Below are positions 1 through 8,856 of a DNA stretch of 64,000 nt, in pieces. Origin of the DNA: JBPRGG01 sp051418075 (GTDB taxonomy: Bacteria > Bacteroidota > Bacteroidia > Cytophagales > Cyclobacteriaceae); the NCBI GenBank assembly GCA_051418075.1, contig JBPRGG010000042.1:14133-78132 (forward strand), in the 5' to 3' direction. How positions within the stretch are numbered: position 1 is the stretch's first letter; each line of letters begins with the position of its first letter. A program made the position numbers and the translations under genes. Below the pieces are notes generated by a model. That model was not told the origin of the DNA, did no database searches, and saw only the letters and a program-made list of their open reading frames with translations.

Positions 1-942
1 ATTGATATTTTTTCCCAAAGGTTTGATCTTTTCCGGATGGTCCAGCTTGCAGTAGTATAAATCCAGATTTTCCCCGACACCCTGATCCCAAGCAAAATAT
101 AAAATTCCTGATTTTTCATGATAATGTGGTTGCAGGAAATTTCCTGGGCCGAGGTTTAATTTTTTTATCAACTGCCATTGGTCAGTGTTCACTTTCTCAA
201 AATAATACAGTGAATAAACAGATCCGGTGTTTTCAGCATTTATCAGGTGGGCCGAAACAATTATTTTGGTTTCGTTTTCGAAACAGCTAACCCCTCCCAC
301 TGAGCTGGTGGAAGGGGTTATTATGGGCAGCTTATAAAGATCAGGGGGCAATAGCTGGCCGTCTTCAGCCAATTGAGCCAGATAGATACTGGACAGATAG
401 TTTCCGGCACTGTTGCTGAAATTTACTGGGGAATAAATTGGCCGGGAGGATAGGAATAAAATACCTTGCGGATGCGTAGCCGGACCAAAATCATTATGCT
501 GGGAATTGATGCCGGTGGTTTGGACTACTACAGCAGCTGAATCGCGGTAAAAATTGTTGGTAAATATACTATCTGCTTTATATACCAGCTTCAAAGCTTT
601 TTTGTGCCTGCCCAGGCTCATCAAAGTAGTATAATAATTGTCTTTGATTTGTTGGGCATCTAGCCAGTTTCGATTTTCCATTATTTGATAATAGGTATAA
701 GCATCTTGCCACTGATTCATATGAAATAAACTTTCCGCCAGCCGATTCAGATATCTTTTGTTATGGTTTTCCTTTTGCCATAATTCCTGGTATAGGCTGG
801 CAGCTTTTTTATACTGTTTTTCCTGAAAATACTGATCGGCCAATTTTTCTTTTTTGCTGAAAACTTCATAAAAATGCGTTTGACCCTGAGAACTCAAAAT
901 TGTTAGTAGCCAAAAAAATGTCAGAAAGGTCATAAGTTTCAT
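1..942 (-). CDS. TPR/PD40 periplasmic protein, probable OmpA-family partner of PorP/SprF (partial, 3' end outside window)
   Basis: The frame is open from an ATG at 942 down to base 1 (314 codons) with no stop, so the C-terminus is missing. The N-terminus is a signal peptide (MKLMTFLTFFWLLTILSSQG). Residues 30-125 are helical, with TPR-like spacing (YKKAASLYQELW, ADSIF). From about 150 there is a beta-propeller-like region (GILFLSSRP, GILYFAWDQG, DLYYCKLDHP) typical of PD40 repeats. In Bacteroidota, proteins with TPR, PD40 and a C-terminal OmpA domain commonly follow porP/sprF and are thought to anchor type IX machinery or cargo to peptidoglycan. The OmpA part would lie outside the window, so that assignment is inferred. 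The start is 5 bases after the PorP/SprF stop, which implies one operon. An alternative ATG lies three codons downstream at 933. Confidence 0.7.
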   Translation of the reverse strand, partial: MKLMTFLTFFWLLTILSSQGQTHFYEVFSKKEKLADQYFQEKQYKKAASLYQELWQKENHNKRYLNRLAESLFHMNQWQDAYTYYQIMENRNWLDAQQIKDNYYTTLMSLGRHKKALKLVYKADSIFTNNFYRDSAAVVVQTTGINSQHNDFGPATHPQGILFLSSRPIYSPVNFSNSAGNYLSSIYLAQLAEDGQLLPPDLYKLPIITPSTSSVGGVSCFENETKIIVSAHLINAENTGSVYSLYYFEKVNTDQWQLIKKLNLGPGNFLQPHYHEKSGILYFAWDQGVGENLDLYYCKLDHPEKIKPLGKNIN

Positions 943-947
943 AAGGC

Positions 948-1847
948 CTAGAAATAACGCGGAGAAATGATTTTGTTGAAATAATTAAATGAATAAGAAA
1001 TCATGACTTCATGAGAAGCATGAGCCAGCGATCTTATTTGGCCAATCTGATGATCATAAGCATATCCCAGACTTAACTGAGGGTTAATTAAAAGTTTACC
1101 TAATAGGGAACATGTATTTAAATTCCGGTAAAGCAATCCCAGCCATATTACTTTTTTCAGACACAAATTGGTATTTAAATTCATTTCGGGTTTGTTTTCT
1201 TTTTTGATGTAAAACAAAAAAGTAGGATTGATGACGATATCTTCAGATATTTCAATTGAATAACTGCCTTGAACAATCAGTTTTCGCTGTTGTAAGCTAT
1301 AGCTTCTTTGGCTGGCCAGATCAGTTTTAAGTAATTGGGGCAGAGCTAATCCAAAATAGTAATTTTTTGCCTGGTAAAATATACCTGTACCGAAATTAGG
1401 TGAAAATTCCTTAATGTTATCCTGATTTAAGGTAGGGTCATGAGCATGTAAAAGTGATAAATTCTGACTTTGCAACCGATAGAAAGTAGCCCCTGACTGT
1501 AGTCCAAGTGATAAAGAGCCTTTGGCAAAGGGAACCTGATAGGCATAGGAAAAATAGACTCCCTGCTGATTCAAAGGCCCCATTTGATCATTGGCTAATA
1601 CCATGCCCAGGGCCACTTTATCTGCAACCGGAGAATGGGCTGAAAAAATTTGGCTAAAAGGCGCACCCTCTACTTGTGCCCATTGTTTTTTTACCATCAT
1701 GTTTAAAGTCAGTGCCTCGTCAAATCCGGCATAGGCGGGATTTATAAGCAGAGGGTTGAACATATAATGAGACAAAAACCCATTGGATTGGGCCAGGCTG
1801 GAGCTAACCTGCAGGTAAACAAAAAACAGGAGCAGCATTTTTTTCAT
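948..1847 (-). CDS. PorP/SprF family type IX secretion outer-membrane protein
   Basis: 299 residues with a signal peptide ending near SSSLAQS. The opening of the mature protein (HYMFNPLLINPAYAGFDEALTLNM) carries the PorP/SprF hallmark NPAYAG. The rest alternates aromatic and hydrophobic residues as in a beta barrel and ends with a C-terminal phenylalanine (SPRYF), as outer-membrane barrel proteins often do. PorP/SprF proteins assist type IX secretion, and SprF-like paralogues are linked to export and surface attachment of cargo with type B (CHU_C) C-termini. The gene sits 40 bases downstream of exactly such a cargo gene and 5 bases upstream of a TPR/PD40 gene, so a dedicated cargo-export role is more likely than the core PorP role. 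The length is normal for the family. Confidence 0.88.
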   Translation of the reverse strand: MKKMLLLFFVYLQVSSSLAQSNGFLSHYMFNPLLINPAYAGFDEALTLNMMVKKQWAQVEGAPFSQIFSAHSPVADKVALGMVLANDQMGPLNQQGVYFSYAYQVPFAKGSLSLGLQSGATFYRLQSQNLSLLHAHDPTLNQDNIKEFSPNFGTGIFYQAKNYYFGLALPQLLKTDLASQRSYSLQQRKLIVQGSYSIEISEDIVINPTFLFYIKKENKPEMNLNTNLCLKKVIWLGLLYRNLNTCSLLGKLLINPQLSLGYAYDHQIGQIRSLAHASHEVMISYSFNYFNKIISPRYF

Positions 1848-1887
1848 GAAAAAAGATTTAGCTGGTTTGGTTGATATTTTTTCATCG

Positions 1888-4674
1888 TTATCTTTTTAAG
1901 GTAATATGACCTTTATATACCTGTGATTCATCTAAATAAATCACATAAAAATATATATCGTCAGGAGCTGTATGCTGATCATTAAAATGGTAAACGTTGG
2001 TTTGTCCCTGCCACACGTTTTGTTCATTATTGTATTCCTTTTGCTGATATATCAGGATGTTGTGCCGGTTAAAGATTCGGACCTGGTTGTCTGGATATTC
2101 TTCAATATGTTCAATGATCCATTTTTGGTTGAATTCATCATTGTTGGGAGATATACCTTGGTAAACAATTATTTCATCCCGGACTGGCAATATGGTAATA
2201 TTTACCCGGGCCTGATTGGCTGAAACTATACCATTGGTATAGGCCTGCCAGGTAAATGAAGTGGTTCCGTTCCAGTTTTCTATGGTTTCCAGCCTTAAAT
2301 CATTTAGTTCCTGAAGATGCAGCTGATCGCCTGTTTGTAAAATCTGATCAGCCAAATATAAAATAACACCATCTGGCAGGCTTAATATAATTATCTTTTC
2401 TAAAGCATCTGCTTCAGGGTCAGACACAGCATTTGTGAACTGATCAGCCTTAAAGAAGTATTCCTCATCTTCCTTTAGTTGAACCTCTATATCGCTGATC
2501 ATTGACGGATCGTCGATACAATTGACTTGCAAGAAAACCTGAGCTTCAGCCTCAGCTTGGGCTTCATCTTCTATTCGGTAGGTAAGTGAAAAATTTCCGC
2601 AACTATTTGCAGCAGGAGTAATATTTATCCGTTGATCTGATAAAATCTGCCCTTTTACTTGTTGACCGGTGACAGATATTACTTTCAAAAAAGTGGACTC
2701 CAGGTCAAAGTCATTGGCCAAAACATCTACAATAACAGATTCATCTTCATTAATCACCCACCCCGAATCATTAAGGGCCAATGGTGGGTCATTGACAGGC
2801 TGTATATTAAAGGTTACTGTAGATGGGAGGGAAGCGTCAAATTCATCATATACTACCAACCTCACCGAGTCAGGCCCAAAATAATCAGGTTCAGGCCTAT
2901 AAACTAAATGGTTCACTTCATCTAAAGGTAGCTGCTGATGCTTTTTGATCTTTTCATTCTGAAAGGTAAGAGCTCCGTGTTGAGGTAATAAAATAAAGGA
3001 TAAGGCTTTTAACAGATGTGTATCGGCATCATGATAATGCTGCTCAAACATTGGAGCAGTAAAATTGAAAGGTAAATCTTCCCACATTTCTACAGTAAAT
3101 TTTTCAAGTACCGGAGCCTTTGTAGCTGGTCTTATTGTTACCTGTACGGTGGCAGTTTCTGAAGCTTCGCCATCAGAAACTGTATAGCTAAATGTTATTA
3201 TTCCATTCAGCTCAGGTTCGGGGCTGAAATTTAACTGGTTGTTTATTAAGGTCAGCAGCCCGTAATCAGGGTCAATATTGCTTGCGGTAAGGCTTAATTG
3301 ATCAAAATCAGGATCTCTGTCATTGAGCAGGACATCAAAAAGAGCAGTTTGGCCCTGGTCAATTGAAAAACTATCGTTTACAGCAATAGGAGGATCATTT
3401 TCTGCTGTAATGTTCAGGTGAACTTTGGCAGGATTTTCGGAAAACAACTTCCCATCCGAAGCATTCCAGGAAAACTGATCTGTACCATGATAATTTTTAA
3501 CCGGTTTGTATTTTAATTCTGCCAGTTGTTGGGGGCTTAAAAGTGTATTAGGTAATACCTCCGAATCATTGAGGCTTAAGCTACCATCAGAAGGTAAAGT
3601 CATGATTTTAATTTGTTGAAGCTCATCACCATCGGGGTCGGAAAATTTATTTTTGAATTCAGAAAAATCAAAAATCAGGAGCTGATCTTCATCAAGAGTT
3701 AATTGTAGATCCGTCAGTAAAGGCGCTTGATTATCAGGAATCACCTTGATCGATATTTTAGCTGGCGATGCAGCATATGCTTGCCCGTCCGAACCATTCC
3801 ACTTGATATAATCCTGACCGGTAAAATCTTTATAAGGAATATATTGTAAGGAGGCGATCTCATCATAAAGTATCCTTTGATTAGCGGCAAGGTTAGATCC
3901 GTTCAATTTCAAGATACCTTGTGCTGGTAGTTCTGTTATTTTTAATTTTACTAAAATATTGCCATCGTCATCATGAAAATTTTCTGTGAAGTCTTTTGGG
4001 GTAAAAGTGTAAGTGGTGTTAGTAAATAACTCGATGGCTGAATTATGCAAATCCGGAGGTTGATTATAGTAGGGATTATAAATATATACCCAGGCCATAT
4101 CAGTATGATTGTCAGTATCGGTAATTTTGTATCTTAAGGAATCTTTTTGAAAATTCAGATGGCTGAGTTCGTATTTGATATTGGCACTTATATTATTTAC
4201 CTGGCCAAATACAGGAGGAGTTACGATCTGAATGCTGACACCTTTTTCATGGTAGTCATTCTTCAAGACTTTAAGTAGATGTTCCCCGGTGACCAAAATA
4301 TGATATACATCATTGGCCGCAAAAATTTTTTCATTGTCAGCAATGGTCAGATATAAGTATGCCTGACTGCAATTGGAAGGATTTGTTGATGAACAAATTT
4401 CATATAAAATGGTGTTGGTGCCACTATCATCATACTTTACTTTAATTTTATTACCTTCAATTTTTGGATTGAATTCCGGATCAGCATGATTGGTGTAGGA
4501 AATTATTTTAATGGTCACTTCTTCATCATACAGGTCATTTTTCAATACATCGATCAAGTGGGTTTCATCATCTTTTATAGCTGCATGATCTTCATAGGCA
4601 ATTAAGCTTTGAGCTGATGCATTAAAAAAAAATATAATGCTAAAAAAAATAACATATGTTGTTTTATTGAACAT
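1888..4674 (-). CDS. Multi-domain Ig/cadherin-like surface protein with type B type IX secretion C-terminal domain
   Basis: 928 residues with an N-terminal signal peptide (IIFFFNASAQS). The body is a string of about eight 90-110 residue beta-sandwich repeats (roughly 25-110, 115-205, 210-310, 318-420, 425-515, 520-625, 628-720, 722-830). They carry the tandem Ig/cadherin signatures NDPPIAVND, VLLNDRDPD, FSYTVSDGEA and VLANDFDLE. The last ~90 residues (ISPNNDEFNQKW, RIFNRHNILIY, YFYVIYLD, YKGHITLKR) match the CHU_C gliding-associated C-terminal domain, which is the type B sorting signal of the type IX system. The protein is therefore probably surface-exposed or released. It is the first gene of the operon with PorP/SprF and the TPR/PD40 protein. 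Ligand unknown; an adhesin-like role is inference. Confidence 0.88.
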   Translation of the reverse strand: MFNKTTYVIFFSIIFFFNASAQSLIAYEDHAAIKDDETHLIDVLKNDLYDEEVTIKIISYTNHADPEFNPKIEGNKIKVKYDDSGTNTILYEICSSTNPSNCSQAYLYLTIADNEKIFAANDVYHILVTGEHLLKVLKNDYHEKGVSIQIVTPPVFGQVNNISANIKYELSHLNFQKDSLRYKITDTDNHTDMAWVYIYNPYYNQPPDLHNSAIELFTNTTYTFTPKDFTENFHDDDGNILVKLKITELPAQGILKLNGSNLAANQRILYDEIASLQYIPYKDFTGQDYIKWNGSDGQAYAASPAKISIKVIPDNQAPLLTDLQLTLDEDQLLIFDFSEFKNKFSDPDGDELQQIKIMTLPSDGSLSLNDSEVLPNTLLSPQQLAELKYKPVKNYHGTDQFSWNASDGKLFSENPAKVHLNITAENDPPIAVNDSFSIDQGQTALFDVLLNDRDPDFDQLSLTASNIDPDYGLLTLINNQLNFSPEPELNGIITFSYTVSDGEASETATVQVTIRPATKAPVLEKFTVEMWEDLPFNFTAPMFEQHYHDADTHLLKALSFILLPQHGALTFQNEKIKKHQQLPLDEVNHLVYRPEPDYFGPDSVRLVVYDEFDASLPSTVTFNIQPVNDPPLALNDSGWVINEDESVIVDVLANDFDLESTFLKVISVTGQQVKGQILSDQRINITPAANSCGNFSLTYRIEDEAQAEAEAQVFLQVNCIDDPSMISDIEVQLKEDEEYFFKADQFTNAVSDPEADALEKIIILSLPDGVILYLADQILQTGDQLHLQELNDLRLETIENWNGTTSFTWQAYTNGIVSANQARVNITILPVRDEIIVYQGISPNNDEFNQKWIIEHIEEYPDNQVRIFNRHNILIYQQKEYNNEQNVWQGQTNVYHFNDQHTAPDDIYFYVIYLDESQVYKGHITLKR

Positions 4675-4694
4675 AGCACTACTAATGTATCAAT

Positions 4695-4702
4695 CAAATT
4701 TA
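4695..4702 (-). promoter_or_regulatory. Candidate -7 promoter element (TAAATTTG) for the type IX cargo operon
   Basis: Read on the minus strand the site is TAAATTTG, a perfect match to the Bacteroidota -7 consensus TAnnTTTG, 20 bases before the ATG at 4674. No clear TTG lies at the -33 position, so the call rests on one element. Confidence 0.4.
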
Positions 4703-4969
4703 CATCAGGTGCGGTTCATTTTTTAATAGGCCTTATTTTTAAATTACATATGTAAGATTTTTGTATGGAATTGTTAAATAACCTCCTGAGGTTTCAACTT
4801 GGTTTATCATTAATATGCATCAGTTTTAACAATCCTTCACTTATTAAAAGCAATCCCACCAATACAGTCAGTCCTAAGGACTACTACTTTTAGGGACAAC
4901 ACATTATTTTTTGATGCAGATGTGGCTGAGGGCAGATGTTCCGAATTGGTTTCATTCTGAAAATTCCTG

Positions 4970-4989
4970 ATCATGAAAAAAGTCATGAT
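4970..4989 (-). terminator. Hairpin downstream of the SPFH gene
   Basis: ATCATGA and TCATGAT form a perfect 7-bp stem around a 6-base loop, 12 bases after the stop of the minus-strand SPFH gene. On the minus strand the loop is T-rich but no T-run follows the stem, so it may be a weak terminator or an mRNA 3'-end structure. Confidence 0.35.
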
Positions 4990-5001
4990 GAATACCCTCC
5001 T

Positions 5002-5880
5002 TTACTTTTGGGGAGGCTCTCCGGTTTTGGAAAATGAAGCCAGTCCGCCCATGGCCCCTAAGTTCATGGAATCCAAAGCTGAACTGGGTACTATTACCAT
5101 GGAGCCTTTTTCTTTCAAACCTTCAAACAGCATGTTCATCCCTCTTAGATGCAGTGCTACAGGATTGTTGATATACTGTTCACTGGCCTTGGCAAATTTT
5201 TCGGCAATTTCAGTTTCAGCTGTACCTAAAATCACCCGGGCCCTCCGTTCTCTTTCAGCCTGGGCCTGCTTGCTCATGGCGTCAGCCAGGTTTTGTGGAA
5301 TCACAATGTCTTTGATACCTACATTCTGACAGGTAATGCCCCAGGGGTTGGTATTGTGATCCAGCACCTTTTGCAGATCTTCCGCTATTTTATCTCTTTC
5401 CTGAAGCAGGTCAGCTAATTCATGTTTACCAATGATGTCCCTCAGGCCGGTTTGAGAAATATAGGCAATGGCTTTTTCATATTCCTGGACTTCCAGGGCG
5501 GCTTTTTCCACATCCCATACAGTCCAGTAAACCACTGCATCCACATTTACCGGAACGGTATCCTTGGTCAGGGTTTGTTCGGCAATAAAATCCGTTACTC
5601 TGATACGTTGATCAATATATTTATCTACCCGGTCTATGATCGGGATCAGAAAAAAGATCCCCGGACCTTTTAATCCCTTATAGCTACCCATACGGAGAAT
5701 CACAGCTTTTTCCCATTGATCGGCGATGCGGATGGCTCTGGATATTACAAAAGAAAAAATGATAAAGATGACAAGGAGGGGAACATCAAATATTTCCATG
5801 GTGTATAGCCAAATGGTCAGGCTAATTAAAAGTATCAAAATGGTCATGGACACAGCATTGAAATAACCTTTGGTTTTCAT
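5002..5880 (-). CDS. SPFH/Band 7 slipin (stomatin-like) membrane protein
   Basis: 292 residues from the ATG at 5880. The longer open frame upstream belongs to the preceding gene's region and lacks protein character, so this start was chosen. Two hydrophobic segments at residues ~10-25 and ~27-45 form a membrane hairpin. The SPFH domain follows (EKAVILRMGSYKGLKGPGIF, TKDTVPVNVDAVVYW, IGKHELADLLQERDKIAEDL, WGITCQNVGIKDIVIPQNL, QAQAERERRARVI), as in slipins/prokaryotic stomatins. These proteins oligomerise on the inner membrane and are linked to membrane microdomains. The start lies one base after the GntR stop, so both are surely co-transcribed. There is no NfeD protease partner next to it, which is the usual companion of one slipin subgroup. 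Confidence 0.88.
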   Translation of the reverse strand: MKTKGYFNAVSMTILILLISLTIWLYTMEIFDVPLLVIFIIFSFVISRAIRIADQWEKAVILRMGSYKGLKGPGIFFLIPIIDRVDKYIDQRIRVTDFIAEQTLTKDTVPVNVDAVVYWTVWDVEKAALEVQEYEKAIAYISQTGLRDIIGKHELADLLQERDKIAEDLQKVLDHNTNPWGITCQNVGIKDIVIPQNLADAMSKQAQAERERRARVILGTAETEIAEKFAKASEQYINNPVALHLRGMNMLFEGLKEKGSMVIVPSSALDSMNLGAMGGLASFSKTGEPPQK

Positions 5881-5881
5881 G

Positions 5882-6250
5882 TTAATCTTGTTTTTGAAGT
5901 TGATTGATGAGGTCAGCCACGGTAAAACCGTAGCTGTGGGCAATGGTGCGGAACTCACTGCATATATCGGCCAATTTTTTGTTTTTTTCCCTGGGCGAAA
6001 GTTGAATTTCCACCTGGCTGATGAAAGTGCCGGTTCCCTGGTGGGTTTCCAGTACATTCTGTATTTCCAGTTCCTTGTATGCTTTGGCAATTGTATTCAA
6101 GTTCACCTTAAGTTCTACTGCCAGGGCTCGTACAGTGGGTAATTGTTCTCCTACTTTTAATCTTCCCGAAGCAATCCCGTATTTGATCTGATCTATGATC
6201 TGTCGATAAAATGGAACGCCTGCTTTGGGATCTAATATAAAATTTATCAT
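5882..6250 (-). CDS. GntR-family (YtrA-like) transcriptional regulator
   Basis: 122 residues from ATG 6250. The start was chosen because the GntR fold begins immediately (FILDPKAGVPFYRQIIDQIK) and upstream codons are not protein-like. The winged-helix GntR domain covers residues ~8-75 (GIASGRLKVGEQLPTVRALA, LNTIAKAYKELE, GTGTFIS). Only a short helical tail follows, which is the YtrA subfamily layout with no effector-binding domain. YtrA regulators normally head operons with ABC transporters; here the partner is an SPFH gene, while the nearest ABC permease is divergent at 6470. A palindrome overlaps its candidate promoter, which suggests autorepression. Confidence 0.88.
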   Translation of the reverse strand: MINFILDPKAGVPFYRQIIDQIKYGIASGRLKVGEQLPTVRALAVELKVNLNTIAKAYKELEIQNVLETHQGTGTFISQVEIQLSPREKNKKLADICSEFRTIAHSYGFTVADLINQLQKQD

Positions 6251-6265
6251 TACACTATTTATATA

Positions 6266-6293
6266 TTGTAATAGATGTATAGTACAAATATAC
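6266..6293 (-). promoter_or_regulatory. Candidate GntR operator overlapping the operon's -7 element
   Basis: Two nested inverted repeats lie 16-43 bases upstream of the GntR start: GTATA-N7-TATAC (6277-6293) and TTGTA-N12-TACAA (6266-6287). On the minus strand 6292-6285 reads TATATTTG, a perfect TAnnTTTG element, with a TTG 23 bases upstream (6318-6316). A repressor bound here would block the promoter. GTAT-rich operators are known for YtrA-type regulators; that this protein binds here is inference. Confidence 0.45.
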
Positions 6294-6469
6294 AAGATTA
6301 TTTTTAATTTTCCTGCAAAATCTGTAAGAAAATTAAAAGTGCGATTCTGGGAGAGAATGGGAGGGTAAGTCTGTAAAAGGAAAAGACAATTACCTTTAAT
6401 TTTTAAAAAGTTTTTTTGATTCATGCAACCTTCAAACAGAGAGATTGTCTTTTATCAAAAAATATAACC

Positions 6470-8827
6470 ATGCTCAAACACCACTTAACCCTGTTCATTC
6501 GCAACATCAAACGATCCAGAATCTATTTTTTGATTAACTTGGTGGGGCTTGGAACCGGCCTGGCCTGTTCATTATTGATTTATCTATGGGTGGACGACGA
6601 ATTGCAAATTAACCGGTTCCATCAAAATGATGCCCGCCTTTTTCAGGTGATGGAGCATCAGCCCTATACAGATTATATCATGACTACCACATCTACTCCC
6701 GGAATACTGGCCCCGGAGCTGGAAAAAGAAATTCCGGAGATTGAATTAGCAACCACATTAACCTGGATCAATACCTACACACTCACCTCGGGACAGGACC
6801 ACAATGTGAAAGCTGATGGATACCATGTCAGTCCCAACTTTTTTCAAACCTTTTCCTATCCTGTAATTATGGGTGACCCCCTGAAAGCACTGGAGGATAA
6901 ACATGCTATGGCTATATCTGAAAGTCTGGCTGTTAAGCTGTTTGGAGGGGTTGATGAGGCAATTGGCCAGACCGTAACAAGAAACCATGATCAACTATTT
7001 AAGGTGACTGCCGTTTTTGAGGATACGCCGGCCCAAACCACCGATAATTTTGATTTTGTAATGCCTGTTAAGGATTTCCTGGACAGCAATAAATGGGCTA
7101 ATTCGTGGGGCAACAACGGTCCTGGAACAGTAGTAGTGCTGCATCAGGATGCAGATTCGGAGCAGGTATCTGAAAAGATAGCAGATTTTATCCAAAAAAG
7201 AGAGGAAGAATCACGCATTACCTTATTTTTAAAACCTTTCGGAGAACTTTATTTATTCGGCCGGTATGAACAGGGGGTGCTGACCGGGGGAAGAATAGAA
7301 TATGTGATCATTTTTTCTGCTATCGCAGTCATTATTCTTGTGATAGCTTGTATCAACTTTATGAACCTGGCTACAGCCCGGGCTTCCAAAAAGGTCAAAG
7401 AGATCGGTATAAAGAAATCGGTAGGGGCCCAGAATGAAGTGTTAGTACTTCAATTCCTCACTGAATCGGTAGTGACTGCTTTAATGGCCTTGCTTGCTGC
7501 TTTTCTGCTTATTGGATTGGTACTTCCTCATTTCAATACCATTACAGATAAACAGATCTCATTTCCTATGTTTGATCTTAAGTTCTTGCTTATCAGTCTA
7601 ATAACTACTATCGTCACCGGAATCCTGGCTGGCAGTTACCCGGCGCTCTACCTCACCAGGTTTAACCCGGCCAATGTGCTGAAAGGTAAACTACCTGGCT
7701 CTTTCAGCGAGATACTGGTCAGGAAAGGATTGGTAGTTTTTCAGTTTTTTCTTTCCATCATCCTAATTGTATCGGTGATCGTGATCTCAGAGCAGCTTTC
7801 CTATGTACAACATAAGAACCTGGGTTATAAAAAAGAAAATGTGATCCGATTTTCCCGCGAGGGCAGGGTAAAGGATAATTTTCATACCTTCCTGGAGGAA
7901 GTGATAAAGATCCCGGGGGTAAAGAATGCTGCAGTTACAGGGCATAGTTTGCTGGGTAGAAACAGTAATACAATGGGAGTTTCCTGGCCGGGAAAAGATC
8001 CGGAAATGCAAATACTATTCGAAAATGTGCGTGTTTCGGAGAGTTTTTTGGAGACCATGGGCCTTAAAATGAAAGCGGGCCGCTTCTTTGATGAAGCTTA
8101 TCCGGCTGATTCAGCTAAAATCATCTTTAATGAAGCAGCCATCAAAGCAATGGGATTGGAAGATCCGGTGGGTCAGGTAGTACGACTTTGGGATGAAACT
8201 GACCTGGAGATCATCGGGGTGGTAAAGGATTTTCATTTTCAGTCACTACATGAGCCGGTCAATCCCCTGTTTTTTTTGCTGGAGCCAACTGGTGCATGGA
8301 ATATCATGGTAAGCCTTGATGGCTCCCATACCCGGGAAACACTGGTTTCTCTTAAGGAATTTTATCAAGCCTACAATCCCGGGTTTGTGTTTGATTATGA
8401 ATTCATGGATGAAAATTATGCCAGGATGTATTCAGCCGAACAGCGCGTGAGTATCTTATCCAAATATTTTGCAGGGTTTGCTGTGATGATCTCCTGTCTT
8501 GGACTATTAGGGCTTTCCATATTTATGGCAGAGCGCAAGCTCAAGGAAATAGGTATACGGAAGATCCTGGGATCATCATCATGGAACATCGTTTTGTTAC
8601 TTACCAGTAATTTTTCCAAAACCGTATTTATTGCTATTCTTCTTTCTATTCCTGTAAGCTATTATATGCTGCAACAATGGCTCAATAAGTTTGCTTTCCG
8701 AATTGAAATACAGGTCTGGTATTTTATAATAGCTGCAGTGGCGGCATTATTGGTTGCCTGGTTAACAGTGGCTTCTCAGGCATTTAAGGCGGCTAAAGTA
8801 AATCCGGTAAATTGCCTCAAAGAGTGA
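6470..8827 (+). CDS. FtsX/MacB-like ABC transporter permease
   Basis: 785 residues from ATG 6470, chosen because MLKHHLTLFIRNIKRSRIYF is the standard opening of this family; upstream codons are not. One transmembrane helix at ~20-42 is followed by a periplasmic MacB_PCD domain (to ~265), then an FtsX domain with three helices at ~280-400 (CINFMNLATARASKKVKEIG, IKKSVGA). A second such half covers ~425-785 (RKGLVVFQFFLSIILI; SCLGLLGLSIFMAERKLKEI; GIRKILGSS). This duplicated eight-helix layout is common in Bacteroidota. Such permeases need a separate LolD/MacB-type ATPase, and none is adjacent. Substrate unknown. Divergent from the GntR-SPFH operon. Confidence 0.9.
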   Translation: MLKHHLTLFIRNIKRSRIYFLINLVGLGTGLACSLLIYLWVDDELQINRFHQNDARLFQVMEHQPYTDYIMTTTSTPGILAPELEKEIPEIELATTLTWINTYTLTSGQDHNVKADGYHVSPNFFQTFSYPVIMGDPLKALEDKHAMAISESLAVKLFGGVDEAIGQTVTRNHDQLFKVTAVFEDTPAQTTDNFDFVMPVKDFLDSNKWANSWGNNGPGTVVVLHQDADSEQVSEKIADFIQKREEESRITLFLKPFGELYLFGRYEQGVLTGGRIEYVIIFSAIAVIILVIACINFMNLATARASKKVKEIGIKKSVGAQNEVLVLQFLTESVVTALMALLAAFLLIGLVLPHFNTITDKQISFPMFDLKFLLISLITTIVTGILAGSYPALYLTRFNPANVLKGKLPGSFSEILVRKGLVVFQFFLSIILIVSVIVISEQLSYVQHKNLGYKKENVIRFSREGRVKDNFHTFLEEVIKIPGVKNAAVTGHSLLGRNSNTMGVSWPGKDPEMQILFENVRVSESFLETMGLKMKAGRFFDEAYPADSAKIIFNEAAIKAMGLEDPVGQVVRLWDETDLEIIGVVKDFHFQSLHEPVNPLFFLLEPTGAWNIMVSLDGSHTRETLVSLKEFYQAYNPGFVFDYEFMDENYARMYSAEQRVSILSKYFAGFAVMISCLGLLGLSIFMAERKLKEIGIRKILGSSSWNIVLLLTSNFSKTVFIAILLSIPVSYYMLQQWLNKFAFRIEIQVWYFIIAAVAALLVAWLTVASQAFKAAKVNPVNCLKE

Positions 8828-8856
8828 GTTTATCCAGGTCTGGTTTGTATTGGCAT

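Larger units (their letters stand above)
4675..5001. other. Intergenic region between SPFH gene and type IX cargo operon
   Basis: There is no coding frame of note in 327 AT-rich bases. It contains the candidate promoter at 4695-4702, a 14-base palindrome at 4790-4803 (AACCTC/GAGGTT), a small hairpin at 4870-4882 (AGTCC-TAA-GGACT), and a hairpin at 4970-4989 just beyond the SPFH stop. Confidence 0.5.

Noticed and set aside
4790..4803. Palindrome AACCTC/GAGGTT upstream of the type IX operon
   Set aside because: Loop of two bases and about 120 bases from the start codon; no supporting context, so noted only within the gap entry.
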